A stretch of DNA of 64,000 nucleotides from Eutypa lata (lineage: Eukaryota; Ascomycota; Sordariomycetes; Xylariales; Diatrypaceae), in assembly GCA_022661535.1 (NCBI GenBank), contig JAKULF010000003.1, forward strand, positions 124,001 to 188,000. Direction: 5' to 3'. Both the position numbers and the translations under genes were made by a program. This document shows positions 45,003-57,365 of the stretch, in pieces; positions within the stretch are counted from its first letter, which is position 1; each line of letters opens with the position of its first letter. The notes under the pieces are model-generated. The model was not told the DNA's origin. It searched no databases and saw only the letters and a list, made by a program, of their open reading frames with translations.

Positions 45003-46914
45003 ATGTTGTTTGATAGTATTCAGCTGGGGGGCCTCGTCTCCTGTGCTTTAGGGCTTGGGATCATCGCTGTGGTGGCCGATTATGCATACATGCTATGGAT
45101 GAGATCCAAACTGGTACATCGAATAACCCTACGTTAATAGACAAAACAGTATAGCTAAGAAGATCACAGCCGCCGGGACCATTTCCCTGGCCCATAGTCG
45201 GCAACACCTTCATGCTCCCAGCCAGTAAACCATGGATATGGTTCGAAGAGTTATCAAAGGAATACAATGCTGAGCTCATCACCATATGGATTGGACGGTA
45301 TTCACCCATTCACCACCTTTTGTTACCCTGCTGCCACGAATGCCCGAATCACATTACTAACCTCCCTCCCTCTCTCTTCCAGCAATCCCACGATCTGGAT
45401 TAATGATGCCTGGGCAGCGTCGGACCTCTTCGAGAAGCATGCGGGGATCTACTCGTCGCGGCCACGGATGCTGGTGTTCGCCGAACTGGGCGCGGGCCAG
45501 GATAACCTACTCAACATGTACACGACGATCCCGTCGCGGCGTGAGCGGTGGCGTGCGCACCGGAAGCTGATCCACCACGGCGTCGGCGTTCAGTCGGTGC
45601 GCAAGTACCGCTCGTTCCAGAATAACGAGAGCCGGGTAGTGGCATACGACCTGCTCACCGGTCCCGAAGACTACGTCAAGCACTTCGAGCGGTACGCGAC
45701 CAGCGTCGTGTCGATCATTGGGTTTGGCCGCCGCGTTGAGAGCTGGGACGACCCCATCATCACCGAGGTCATCGCCATGATGCACCTTGCCGCAGACCTA
45801 AACGTACCGGGGAAAACATTCCCCATGCTCATGGAGACGTTTCCCTTCCTTGCCCGCTTCCCCAATGCGATCGCCCCCTGGAAGTACGGTCTGGGCAAGA
45901 AGCGTGCTTTCCACTTCTTCTACGCGCTCGCGCACGAGGCGGCTCAGAAAGAAGGCCACAAGGACTCCTTCGTCAACCACCTATTCGCCGAGCGCGAGAA
46001 GTACAATCTCCGCGAAGCAGAGATTTCCTCGCTCACGGGAAATCTATTCGGGGCGGGCTCCGACACCAGCAGTTCGACACTGATCACGTTCATCCTGGCA
46101 TGCTGCGCGTTTCCCGAGGCCTTGGTTCCAGCGTGGGAGGAGCTAGACCACGTAGTGGGCTCCAACCGCAGCCCGAGTTGGGAGGACGAGGAAAATATGC
46201 CGTATGTCAAGGCATTCGTCAAGGAAGTGCTCCGGTGGAGGTCGGTAGCCATCATCGGGGGTCAACCCCACGCGCCTACGCAGGACGATTACTACAAGGG
46301 CTGGCTGATTCCCAAGAACTCGTGGATCCAGGGCAATGTATGGGCTATCCACCACAGTGAGCGCGAGTTCCCGGACCCGGACCGCTTCAACCCTAACCGG
46401 TTCCTTCCAGGGCATCCGGATAGTCGGCCGTTCCCCAACGAGCGCGGGTACATGACGTTTGGCTGGGGCCGTAGGGTATGTTCGGGACAGGCGCTGGCTG
46501 AGCAAGGCACCTGGATCACGGTTGCGCGGATCCTGTGGGGTTTCAATGTCCAGAAGAAGACACGGCCCGATGGAAGCAAGGTCGAGGTGGACATTTTCAA
46601 CTATACGTAAGTTGATATATCTGATTTATGCCAGCAGCAACTTCTACTCCGAAAAAAGGGGCTGTTGTTCTTTGGAGATTGATGGGGCTAATGACTATCT
46701 CATACATAGGAATGGGTTGAACATGCGCCCTCAGCCTTTCGAGTGCAGCATAACGCCACGCAACGAAGAGATCCGCCAAACTATCGAACGAGAGGGCAAG
46801 CAGGCGCTGCAGGAGTTGGAGCAGTACCGCGGGGAGACAAAATACAGAATGTCAACGTTCTACTCGAGGAATGATCTCGCGATGGATACGTATGCCAAAG
46901 AGGAGAAGGAGTGA
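45003..46914 (+). CDS. Cytochrome P450 monooxygenase
   Basis: Four exons: 45003-45113, 45170-45297, 45383-46606 and 46710-46914, giving 555 residues, all introns GT-AG and in phase. A membrane anchor (LVSCALGLGIIAVVADYAYML, about 11-31) is followed by the Pro-rich hinge PPGPFPWPIVGN. The I-helix oxygen-binding motif is GAGSDTSSST, the K-helix ExxR is in KEVLRW, the PERF-like region is FPDPDRFNPNRFL, and the haem loop is FGWGRRVCSGQ with ligand Cys446 (codon 46479-46481). It is thus a microsomal class II P450 needing a reductase partner. Sequence alone does not give the substrate. No polyketide synthase, NRPS or terpene cyclase lies nearby, so I do not infer a biosynthetic cluster. The last 69 residues are a separate exon, supported by the conserved join NYTNGLNMRPQPF. 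Confidence 0.95.
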
Positions 46915-47392
46915 GTGTGATTTGTGGAATGATGATGACTAGCCTCTAGGAGTTCCCTGATGAAATGGCGTCGGGCCAGCAACTTAGATACAGTTCGATT
47001 TGGAGTACTCCCATGAAATAAATTCTAGCATCGTGATAGCCTACGCATTTATTGTATCCTGTTTATAACCTCTATGATAAGGAGTGGTATTCAACATCCT
47101 CCCACAGAGGTGTGAACAGTTATAAGATATGCAGGTGGTGGGTGTGAGTATGTAAGCATACATCTACATGATACATCGCTCTGCATAAGGAGATGATTTC
47201 CCCACTTTCATGCAGATCCAAGCTCCGGACGCCACGGGCTATATAAGTTAGATCTTGATTGAGAGACATCACCACTAGCTCTAGTTACTTAATCATCCAT
47301 ACACTCCTCGCCTTTCCATCCGATTCTCCCTCCGAAGCTGCCCAGCGAGAATATTCCCCCTTACACTACCTAAAACAAAACCAAAAAGCACA
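46915..47392. other. Intergenic between two plus-strand genes
   Basis: About 480 bp including the P450 3' end and the promoter of the next gene, with a TATATAAG candidate TATA box at 47240-47247. Confidence 0.5.
47240..47247 (+). promoter_or_regulatory. Possible TATA box
   Basis: TATATAAG about 150 bp upstream of the ATG at 47393, followed by a C/T-rich leader, as expected of a fungal core promoter. Confidence 0.45.
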
Positions 47393-48352
47393 ATGTTAGT
47401 CGAGCTACCCAGCCTGGCATCTACCACCCCATCAGCGCCAGCGTCCGTCGACCTCCTCATCCTCGGCGCAGGCTGGACATCCACATTCCTGATCCCGCTG
47501 CTCCAAAAAGAAGGAGTCATCTACGCCGCGACGACGCGGGATGGCCGGGATGGCACCATCCCATTCGTCTTCGACCCAGACTCGAGGGATCAGGCACCCT
47601 ACGCTGCCTTGCCCTCTGCCACTACGGTCCTCATCACGTTCCCGCTAGTGGGTAAAGGCCAGTCGAAGCTACTGACGAGTCTGTATGGCGCTACGCATAG
47701 TAGTAGCAATAGCATTGGTGGTGGTAGCAGTAGCAACGGTAGAAGCAACGCGCCCCGCTACATCCAACTAGGCGTGACCAGCATCTGGAACAATCCCGGC
47801 TGGAGCGACGAGAACTCGCCATACGACACCAGCGACAAACGCGCCATCGCCGAGGACGAGCTGCTGGCGGTGACTTCAAACGGTTCCGATATCAACAGCG
47901 GTGGCGCGACGGTCCTCAGCCTCGCAGGTCTGTACGGCGGCGTGCGGCAGCCTCGTCACTGGATCGACCGAATTGCGGGTAGCAAGGAGGCTTTGAGACA
48001 GAAAGGCGCGCTACACATGGTCCATGGCGTGGATGTGGCGCGGGCTATCCTGGTAGTGCACCGTAACTTCACCCCTGGGAAGCGCTGGTTGCTTTGCGAT
48101 GTCCATGTGTATGATTGGTGGGAACTGGTACAGAATTGGGCGGGTGAGGCACTACAGGATGCTGGTACTGAGGGGAAGGGGGAGACAGGGTTAGCGAGAC
48201 AGAAGGAGCTCTTGGCTTGGGTTGGGGAGTTGTTGGTTGAGGAAGGCGTGAAGGCCCTTCCGAGAGATCCGGCGACTCTAGGCAGAACGCTTGACGGACG
48301 GGGATTTTGGAAGGAGATGGGGGTTTGGCCTATACAGGGCCGGGTGAGATGA
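47393..48352 (+). CDS. YeeZ-like NAD(P)-binding Rossmann-fold protein (extended SDR-like)
   Basis: Intronless, 319 residues. After a 17-residue lead comes VDLLILGAGWTSTFLIPLL (19-37), a beta-strand and Gly-rich loop (GAGWTxxFL). This replaces the classical GxxGxxG and is typical of the YeeZ-type epimerase/reductase-like group. Further features are the second strand with YAATTRDGRDG, a Ser/Asn-rich insertion (residues about 102-121, from AGT/AGC repeats near 47698-47745), a catalytic-region-like YIQLGVTSIW, and LAGLYGGVRQPRHW. VHGVDVARAILVVH matches the NAD-dependent epimerase fold. An enzyme using NAD(P)(H) is likely, but substrate and direction are unknown. It is soluble and probably cytosolic. 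Confidence 0.85.
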   Translation: MLVELPSLASTTPSAPASVDLLILGAGWTSTFLIPLLQKEGVIYAATTRDGRDGTIPFVFDPDSRDQAPYAALPSATTVLITFPLVGKGQSKLLTSLYGATHSSSNSIGGGSSSNGRSNAPRYIQLGVTSIWNNPGWSDENSPYDTSDKRAIAEDELLAVTSNGSDINSGGATVLSLAGLYGGVRQPRHWIDRIAGSKEALRQKGALHMVHGVDVARAILVVHRNFTPGKRWLLCDVHVYDWWELVQNWAGEALQDAGTEGKGETGLARQKELLAWVGELLVEEGVKALPRDPATLGRTLDGRGFWKEMGVWPIQGRVR

Positions 48353-49351
48353 GAGATGAGGTAGGTACTGCCTCGGATTCTAATAGTGTATTATTCTCGA
48401 TCTCAGCTTCGGATAGACATCTCGGCAGCAGCCACGAGCTCAGGCACTCCATCGGTCTTAAACGTGATTATTTCTTCACACTCAGGCAGGGTTTGTGTGA
48501 GACTTAATTAGACGCGGGTGTTTTACATGACCCAGATCAAGGGAGCCTAGGGTCTCTGCCTTCTGAGTTGCCGGGACAGCTCCGGTGGTGTGCGATCATG
48601 TTTTGGTCAGGCTTGCAGACGAGAATGTTTATTTGAGGAATGATGCTATTGTTATGTATGTACTGATGAGTCCCTGTCTTAACCAAAAACGGAATGAGTT
48701 CTAATTAGTCTATCAAACTCGCGTTAGATGAGATATTGGCATCTATCTTGATCAGCCCCTTCATATCTTTCGGAGCTATCATGTCGTATATACACTAGGA
48801 ATCTCTCGATCATATGTTCAAAAGACAGCATTATGAAAAAAAACCCGGCAATGAGAATGATGCAGCAACGCTTTCATCTCGCGTAAGGAGTTTGCATTTA
48901 GGGATTGCTCGTGAGTACCTCGGTCACGAGATCTCTCTTTCACTAGTAGACTTTAGGTTTACAGTAGCGATTTGGGCGAGGTAAACATATTTGAATCCAT
49001 TGGTTTACAGATTGCACTACACCATACAATTTGAAATAAAAACAGTAGTTGCTAAGTTAAAAATCGGTCATATTTTAGGCTTCAAGGAATTGGAACAGTT
49101 AAACCATGTGCTCGTAGATGATTCCGGATGTAACGAGAACTGGGGGCAATATAGATTAATGAACAACCAATATTGGTCCAAATCTTCAGTTCCTATTAAT
49201 AAGTGAAAGTCTTTGCTAAACAAGCTAATGGTAAGATCAATGATCGTCTCTCATCACTACTCCAACTTCATATTCTCACCCCTCCCTTAGCGTTCAGAAT
49301 CTACGTGACGTGTCTCCTTTCCGGTCCGTATCCGTAGCACTTATCCAAAAT
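48353..49351. other. Intergenic between convergent genes
   Basis: About 1 kb between the Rossmann-protein stop and the stop of the transglutaminase-like gene. A plus frame at 48991-49206 has no support. Sequence becomes AT-richer towards the right. Confidence 0.5.
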
Positions 49352-51422
49352 TTAAGTTTCCGTTACTCTAATCTCAAGCTCACGAAATGCTGGGTTGAGC
49401 GTACGATCGTGAGCGAAATGAAACGAGATGATGTCACTTCCTGGATTGGCTCCATAGAACTTGAAATATCCCTCGGCCTGGTTGTGTTCCATAAGAACGA
49501 CGTTCTAGATCCGTACATCAGCACAGCACTCAAGAGGTAGAAAGAATGCATAGACTTACCCCAACCTTACAGTCAACTGTTGTATACGACTTGCCTTCCA
49601 GGGAAATATGAACAATGAAGGTCTCGCCAACGGCCACTGGGCCCTCCGGCCCGCTAATCCTGCGGATCTTCGGCACAGTCACCTCATTCGAATCGATCGG
49701 TTTGGCCCCCTTAGAGATGTACTCATGGAGCTCATCTGCTAGGTCGTGGATGCGGCGCTCATTGCGATGCGGGCCGCCGAGCCGATGCGCGAGGCGCACG
49801 AAAATGTTGCCGTACACCCAGAGCAGGATCAGGTTCCTCTCTTCGTGTCCATGACCAGCTCCAACGGACTCAAGATTGAGTTGCCCACGCACTCCGCGAT
49901 GATTCGCCGGCGCCTGAAACACGCTGTCCAACGCGTGCGAGTACGTACCCAGGTGGTTGGCAAAGGCTGCTATTGCCTCGGCAGTCCCACCCGCGGCGAT
50001 GAATACCTTAACGACGATGCCATCATTACTGTCACTAGACCCCAGGACCCACTCGGCGTCGGTTCCGTCGTGGGAGGCGATGACTGAGACATCTTCGACA
50101 GCAAAGCCTAGGTTGGGGATGGTGTCATTATCGAAGAATTCAGCTAACGCAGCGTTGGAGCGGCGCTCGGCTACCACAGGGGCCGGAGCTGTCGCAAGTT
50201 CAATCATACGCTGTACTCCTTCCAAGTAGGGTGGCGCACCCGGCAACGGCAAGGATCGTCCTGCCATCGTGGTTCTCGAGATTGCCGTCATGTTTACTTG
50301 GGTGGTTACAGTAGTGCCGTTGAGGTCCGTGACGCCAGATAGGTTAAAGTCAGTATCGCTGGCGGTGCCGGGTGTCGTGAAAGTAGACCGGTATAGGGTC
50401 GTGTCGTTTATGGTCTGGATCGATGCGTTTACATATGCCTGTAGGTCTAAGTCACCAACGCGGGGACCACTGCACGAATCGACAATCATGCCCTGGCTAT
50501 GGGGCTGGAGCGAGATGAAGGCATGGTTGCCGAAGTCGCTACGGTTCGATGCGTTGTTATCGCAGATGATAGACCTGTTGAAGTTGCTGTTGAGATAAAA
50601 GGGGTTGTTGCTCTGGCCGCGGCCGACCAATGCGGTGGTGACGATCCAGCCGAACTTACTCATAAATACGTACCCCGCACCTTTTGTGGAGGGGCTCAGC
50701 CCGAGGCAGATCTGCATGATGGCAGCCTGGTCATAGCAGTTGAGCATTGCCTTTATCCCGATATCGTTCAAGTACGATGCCAGCTTGAAGCTGCCACCGA
50801 CGTAGCTACTGGCGTAACCTGCTGCCCCGTTGTACGAGTCGTAGAGGAAAAGGAAGTCGGCGAAAGTCTGCTGGCAACAGTGGTTGACCCAGGAATTGCT
50901 AGTGTCACGGAGGGGAACGACAAAGCGCCGAAGCAGCTTCACTCCAACCACGTTCTTGTAGAACAAAGGAAGACTCCTAATAATGGCATAGAGCTCGAGG
51001 CGTGTCGAGTTGATGCCGATTATCTGGTTAGTTGGGGCTATTTTGAGCCGCCAGTTGATGTTCCCGACGACAGCCCAGGGAGTATCGTTACTCGCCCACG
51101 GTGGTGATACTGTCACGCGGATTCTTTGCACCCCCGATGTGTAGAATATTATAGGCTCTGATGAATCCGAACTAGCCACATTGTCTGCTACATCGTTGCC
51201 TCCGCAGAGGAAGAAGGGTACGCCTAGCATCTGGTCAGCTATGTCTATATTCACGTCCATAGCCTGTGACGTCAGAGACGAGCTTGCAACATCGATAGCC
51301 ACGGGGTAAAACGAGCCAATCACGGTCGCATCAGTGTTGTCTTCATATTCGTTGAGATTGTCCGACTTCCACACCACAAGGTTGTTGCTGAAGTGGACGA
51401 CGTCCTTCGTGTTGCGAACCAT
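49352..51422 (-). CDS. Uncharacterised protein with a transglutaminase-like Cys-His-Asp arrangement
   Basis: Two exons, 51422-49560 and 49504-49352, joined over a 55-bp intron (49505-49559, GTAAGT...CTAG), give 671 residues. The start is the first in-frame ATG (MVRNTKDVVHFSNN); the frame is open further upstream but has no ATG. Residues about 185-330 look like a papain/transglutaminase-fold core: candidate nucleophile Cys229 in LNCYDQAAIMQICLG, His300 in FGNHAFISL and Asp315 in IVDSCSGP, in the order and spacing of transglutaminase-like enzymes. The C-terminal 100 residues (GPEGPVAVGETFIVHISLEG to HFAHDRTLNPAF) suggest a beta-sandwich. No signal peptide is seen. It could be a protease, a cross-linker or an inactive fold. 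The triad is my inference from motif spacing; no family is recognised. Confidence 0.75.
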
Positions 51423-52501
51423 CACAAGTGGATTCGGGACGTTGATCGACGTCAATTTGGATGACGTCGTGAGGTTTGTGTTATAGTTGGCAGTACTATG
51501 TTCGTGCTGTAAGTCGATGGTCTTGATGAAATAAGCTGAGGTAAAGTGTAAAAGTGGTGGGATAGAGAGTAAGTTATACTGAGACTCAAAGGTAGGTGAT
51601 GATCGAATTCTCCGAGGCGAGATAATTGAAAGGTTAAGTAAGGAACCTGAAAAGGCTCCACGGGAAGGGCGAGTGTTAAGGTCTTTTCAGGTAGCTTGAA
51701 GACAGCCAACCCCAGGATGAATTGAAGGCTCTCTCGGGGATCTAGGTATATTACAAGCAAACAGTACATCAATATTCACCCGCATGTTGCTACGCTGACA
51801 TATAGTCAGCCAATACATGAACGTTTGGTTAACCATTACGCTGGCATATGGTTAGCCAATAGACCAAACATATAGTTATCTAACATATTAATATATGGTT
51901 ATCAAATACGCTGACATTTGGTAGCCAATAGACTGACATGTGGTTGGCAAATACGCTGACCTATAGTTGGCCAATGGTGGCATCGTTAGCCTTATGTCCT
52001 GGCCAGATACGCGCTGGGCTTGCATATAATTATATCATATGCATGAAATATCAAACTTGAAGACACAGCGAGAAGGCCGAGGTGCGCCTAGGTCAGCACA
52101 TGGTAAATGTTGGGAATTATTCGCCCAGTAATGTTATTGTGTTGGAGCTTTTAATAAAGGTGTGAACGAGGGTTGAATCTCCGCGGAGGTGAAGAGCGAT
52201 GCCCTCATTCGACCTTGTCTCATGTTGAGTTCACTACAAGTTACTTTTGGTGGCAACTCGCCTTCTGCCTCTATACTTCTTTTTAACTCCTATCACATAG
52301 ATCGTTCTTGTAGGGCCATGGACTGAAGCCCAATCATAAGGCAATGGCACTTGTCCTCGTGTTCACTTAGGTGAAAAGACTTGGAGCTATTGGCAATGAA
52401 TCATTTGAAACTATGGTCTGATAGGTTTGCTATTTTATGTCAGGGTGAAGAAGTTAGCCACTTAGTAGAATCCAGCTTTTTAACTGGACTTGGTTTCTAA
52501 T
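51423..52501. other. Upstream region of the transglutaminase-like gene, up to the AT island
   Basis: About 1.1 kb containing the presumed promoter, the 23-bp tandem repeat (51789-51981) and unique sequence up to the left inverted repeat. The minus frame at 51452-51772 has no ATG-linked continuation into the gene and is not called. Confidence 0.5.
51789..51981. repeat. Degenerate tandem repeat, eight units of about 23 bp
   Basis: Successive units can be aligned by eye on the consensus TACGCTGACATATGGTTAGC followed by CAA. Clear copies begin near 51791, 51836, 51905 and 51951, with more diverged ones (starting TACATGAAC, TAGACCAAAC, CATATTAAT, TAGACTGAC) between them. Units are 22-24 bp. Seen directly; unit boundaries are my choice. 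Confidence 0.8.
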
Positions 52502-52548
52502 GTAAATTAACCACCCCCTTAACGCACACCCCCCTTAACGCTTAATGC
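52502..52548 (+). repeat. Left terminal inverted repeat of the AT island
   Basis: 47 bp starting GTAAATTAACCACC and containing two TTAACGC words. It matches the reverse complement of 58417-58463 at 41 of 47 positions. All six differences are transitions. Confidence 0.85.
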
Positions 52549-53174
52549 TTTATAACGCGTTACGCTTAGCATTAGCCTTATCTTTAATATGAATTTATAT
52601 TGCCATTTCGCGTTTCTTCGAAATAAAAAATATATCTTTTTATTTTTTATTTTTTAACGATTTTAATAATATAATTTTTATACGATAATATTACGTTATA
52701 AAAATAATTAATAAAGTTATAAATAAAAATTTATTTTAATAATTTTTAAAATATATTAAATTAAATATATTTATATATAACGTTAAATTAAAAATATTTA
52801 AATTAAATAAAAAAATTTTAAAAGTTATAAAAATTATTTAATTAAATAAATCGTTAATTAAAAACTTTTAAAATATATATCGTTATATATTTAATTTCGT
52901 AATTTTATTTAATATTTTTTAATTAATATTAAAAATTTATAAATATTAAAAAAAAAGAAATTTTTTTTTAAATATTATTTTAAAATATAAATTATTAAAA
53001 ATATTATTATTAATTATAAACGTTTAAATAATATTTTTTTAAAAACTTATAAAACGTTATTTAATTAATTAATTTATTTTAAAATAAAAAAAATTATCGA
53101 AAAAAATAAAATTAATATAAACGAAATCGAAATAATAAAAAATATAAAAAAAACATTTTTATATTTAATAACAT

Positions 53175-53390
53175 AATAAATAATAATATAAATTAATATA
53201 ATTTATTTTTTTTAATTATAATTAAAAGCGAAAAGTAAAAAAAATATATAATACTTTAATGTTTTTTAATTTAAATGTTTTATATATAAAGATTAATAAA
53301 TTAATATTATATAAATCGTAAGTATTTTAAATATTTAAATAATTAAGTTATATATAATTATAAAGCTTAATTTTAAGCTTTATTATAATT
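53175..53390 (+). repeat. Internal direct repeat, copy A
   Basis: About 215 bp inside the AT island, nearly the same as 55010-55224. Both share, for example, the word TTAATATTATATAAATCGTA in the same surroundings. Limits are approximate. Confidence 0.7.
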
Positions 53391-55009
53391 TCTTTTTCGT
53401 ATAATTAAAAGTTATTTTAATTTAATTATACGAAATAAAAAAAATTAAAAAAAATAAAAAATAAAATTAATAAAAAAATAAAAGTTAAATAATTATATAA
53501 ACAAAATAACGATATATTATACTTTAAAATAAATATAAGAAAAATATTATATAAATTTAATTAATTTATTTTATTATAATAATTAAAAATTATAAACTTT
53601 AATTTTTTTTATTTATACTTTTTTAATATTAATTTTTATTATATATATTTAAATTATTAAATAACTTTTTTTAAAAATAATACTTTTAAGATTTTTAAGC
53701 TTTATAAGTTTTATAAATTAAACTTTAACTTTTTTAATATAAGTTTTATAAGCTTTAAAGCTTTAAGCTTTAAAGTTTTAAATTTTAAAACTTTAATTTT
53801 AATTACTTTTAATTCTTTAATAACGATAATTTATAAAACGTAATATATCGAATTATATATAAAATTAATAAATTCGTATATAAAAAACGTTTTAATTTAT
53901 ATTAATAAATATATTTACGCTTTTTTTTAATTAACGTATAAAGCTTTTACGTAATTAAAAAATTTACATTATAATCGTTTTTGTTTTTAACGATTATTTT
54001 AACTTAAGATTTTATTATAAACGTTTTAAATATTTAATTCGTATTAAGGTTTATATTACGATTTATATTAAAGTTATATATATATAAATCGTTTTATAAA
54101 ATATATAATAAAAATGTTAAATTATTAATAATAATAAAAACGTAATAACGTTATTAAATAAAATAATAACATATATATATATAATTACTTTTAAATAAAA
54201 ATAATAATAAATAAATTTAAAGTTAAAAAATAATAATTATATAATAATAATTAAATTAATCGAAATAATTAAATAATATTATATATAAGATAATAATAAA
54301 AGTATTTAATAAATTTAAATTAATAAAGTAATTTTATTATTAAGTTATTATTAATTTTAATAAATAATAAAAGTAAAATATAATAATATTTATTATTTTC
54401 GTTAATAATAACGATAAATAAATATTTTTATAACGAAAAATAAATAAATCTTTATATAAAAATAAAAAAATTCGTTTATAATTTATTTAATTAATTTTTT
54501 TTTAATTTTTTTTAATAATATAAATAATTAATTTAATTATAATACGATAATTTTTATAAAATAATAAATATAATATAAATATAATTTTAAAAAGTTTTTA
54601 TATTTAAATCGTTTAAAGTTTTAATAAGTTATAAAGTTTTAAAATGTATTATTATTAAAATTATATAATATTATTATATTAATTAAATATAAAATTATTG
54701 AAATTATTTAATAAAATTAAAAATAACGACGAAAATAATAATTTTAATAAAGTTAACAAAGTTAATAAATAATAATAAAAATAATAAAAAACGTAATTAT
54801 ATTTAATAAAGTTATAATAAATTAATAAAATAAAATAAAATAAATTTATTATAATTAAAAAAAAAATATAAATAATTAAAAGTTTAATAAGTTTATATTA
54901 TTTATAAATTAAAAGCGAAAGTTTTTTTTATAATTATAAATATTATATTTTTTTTAATTATTAATAAAAACATCGTAACGTTTTAAATTTTTTTATTAAT
55001 AATTAATTA

Positions 55010-55224
55010 TAATAAATAATAATATAATTTAATATAATTTATTTATTTTAATTATAATTAAAAATAAAAAGTAAAAAAAATATATAATGCTTTAATATTT
55101 TTTAATTTAAATATTTTATATATAAAAATTAATAAATTAATATTATATAAATCGTAAATATTTTAAATATTTAAATAATTAAATTATATATAATTATAAA
55201 ATTTAATTTTAAATTTTATTATAA
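55010..55224 (+). repeat. Internal direct repeat, copy B
   Basis: Second copy of the 53175-53390 segment, same orientation, about 1.83 kb downstream. Most differences are A/G or C/T. Confidence 0.7.
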
Positions 55225-55330
55225 TAAAGTTTTTAAAAAAATTATTTTAATAAAAATATTTATAAATATAAATAAATTTTAATTATAATATATATTATTA
55301 TTAATAATTATATTTAATAATTATTATAAT

Positions 55331-55562
55331 TTACTTTAAATAATACGTATAAGTTAAATAATTATAATAATAATTAAATAATTAAAATAATAAAAAGATA
55401 TTTATAATAAAAAAGATTTTTAAAAGATTTATTTTATTTATATATAAAATAATTTTAAAGTATTAATTATTATTATATTTTTTCTTATTAATTTATTATT
55501 TTTATTTATTTTTTAAATGTTTAAAATTACGTAATACGTTTTTTTATTTAATTCGTAATATA
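55331..55562 (+). repeat. Internal direct repeat, copy C
   Basis: About 230 bp shared with 57137-57365. Both contain AAATGTTTAAAATTACGTAA followed by tacgt and a T-rich run. Confidence 0.7.
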
Positions 55563-57136
55563 ATAAAAAATTTCTTTATTTTTAATATTTAAAGTTAAAA
55601 TCGTTAAATATATTTTTTAACTTTTTTAATTTTTAAATTTTAATGCATATAAAGTATAATAAATTTTATTAAGTTTATTAAGCTTTAAAAATGCTTTAAA
55701 TTAAAAGGTTATTTTTATTAACGATTATCGTATTTACGTTTTCGTTTTTAATATTTTTTTTAATTATATTAAGCTTTAAAAATATTTCGTAATTTTTATT
55801 TTTTTCGATAAATTTTTAGTTTTTTTTAATATAAATATTAACGTTAAATAAATTACTTCGTTTAATTAAAACTTAAGTATTAAATAAATTACTTCATTTA
55901 ATTAATAAACGTTAAATAAATTATTTCGTTATTTTATAAAATAATAATTATTAATATTTACGAAATATAAAAAACTATTAAAGTTATTATTATTTTCGTA
56001 TAAAATTAATTAATAACTTAATTCGAAGTTAAAATTAACGCTTTAATTAATAAAGTTAATACTTTAATTAAAATATTAACGATTAAAGTTAAATTATTTA
56101 ATATAATAAAATTAAACGAATTTGCTTTATATAATATATAACTTTTTAAAATAAAAAGTAAAATATAAATTAACGGTTTTATTATCGATAATAATTATAT
56201 TTATATTTATTATATTTATAATCGTTTAAAGTTAAAAGTTAAAAATTTAATTATATCGTAATTATAATACGTTAAACGTACGAATAAATAACTTAAAGCG
56301 TTAATTAAAATCTTTAACGTTTTTAATTACTTTTACGATAATTTTAATAAATAATTATATAATAAAATTAAACTTAAAAAGATAAAAATAAAAAATAATA
56401 ATTTCTTTTATTAGTTTTTAATTAATTAAAAGCGAGCTTTATATAACGCTTATAACGATATCGATAAAATAACGAATAATTAATGTATTTAAAAGCTTTA
56501 ATAAATTTTTTCGAATCGTTTATAAATTAAAGTTAACGATTTTAAAGTTTTATTATTTATATATTTAATTTTTATTAAAAAATTTTATCGTTAATTTTAT
56601 AATAAAAGTTATATTTATACGAATTATTATATTAATTATTAACGTTTTAACGTAATAAATATTATTATTTATATTATTTAATTAAAGTTTAATTTAATTA
56701 AATTATATTAAAATATTAACGATTTAAAATTTATTATTAACGTTTAAAAGCTTAATAATTTTATTATCGATTTATATAAATTAATAAACGTTAACGTAAT
56801 TTTTATTTATTCGAAACTTATAACTTTTTCGTTAACTTAAGTTTAAAAAAACGAATAATAATATAATAATAAATATCGAAAATATAATGCTTTAAATTAT
56901 TTCGTAAAGAATTATTTTAAATAATTAATTACGATTACGTATAAACTTATAATTTAAAAAGTAATCGTTATTAATAAATTTAATATAAAAAATAATAATA
57001 ATTTAAATAATACGAATTTAAAAAATAAAATTAACGATATATATCGTTTAATTATTAAAGATTTTATTTAAAATAATTTTTAAAATTTATATAACTTTAA
57101 AACGAAACTTAATACGTCGAAAAAGTAATATTACGA

Positions 57137-57365
57137 TTTATTTTAAATAATATATATAAGTTAAATAATTATAATAATAATTAAATAATTAAAATAATAA
57201 AAAAGCATTTATAATAAAAAAACTTTTTAAAAGATTTATTTTATTTATATATAAAATAATTCGAAAATGTTAATTATTATTATATTTTTTTTTTAATTTA
57301 TTATTTTTATTTATTCCTTAAATGTTTAAAATTACGTAATACGTCTTTTTATTTAATTCGTAATA
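57137..57365 (+). repeat. Internal direct repeat, copy D
   Basis: Second copy of 55331-55562, same orientation, about 1.81 kb downstream. Limits are approximate. Confidence 0.7.

Noticed and set aside
39174..49351. Secondary-metabolite cluster around the P450, Rossmann protein and kinase
   Set aside because: No backbone enzyme, transporter or pathway regulator is present; one P450 beside a reductase-like gene is not enough.
51452..51772. Minus-strand 106-residue frame upstream of the transglutaminase-like gene
   Set aside because: It is in a different frame, lacks a splice that joins it to the gene, and has no recognisable feature; it may be leader sequence.
51789..51981. CRISPR-like array
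   Set aside because: The 23-bp units abut each other with no unique spacers, and this is a fungal genome.
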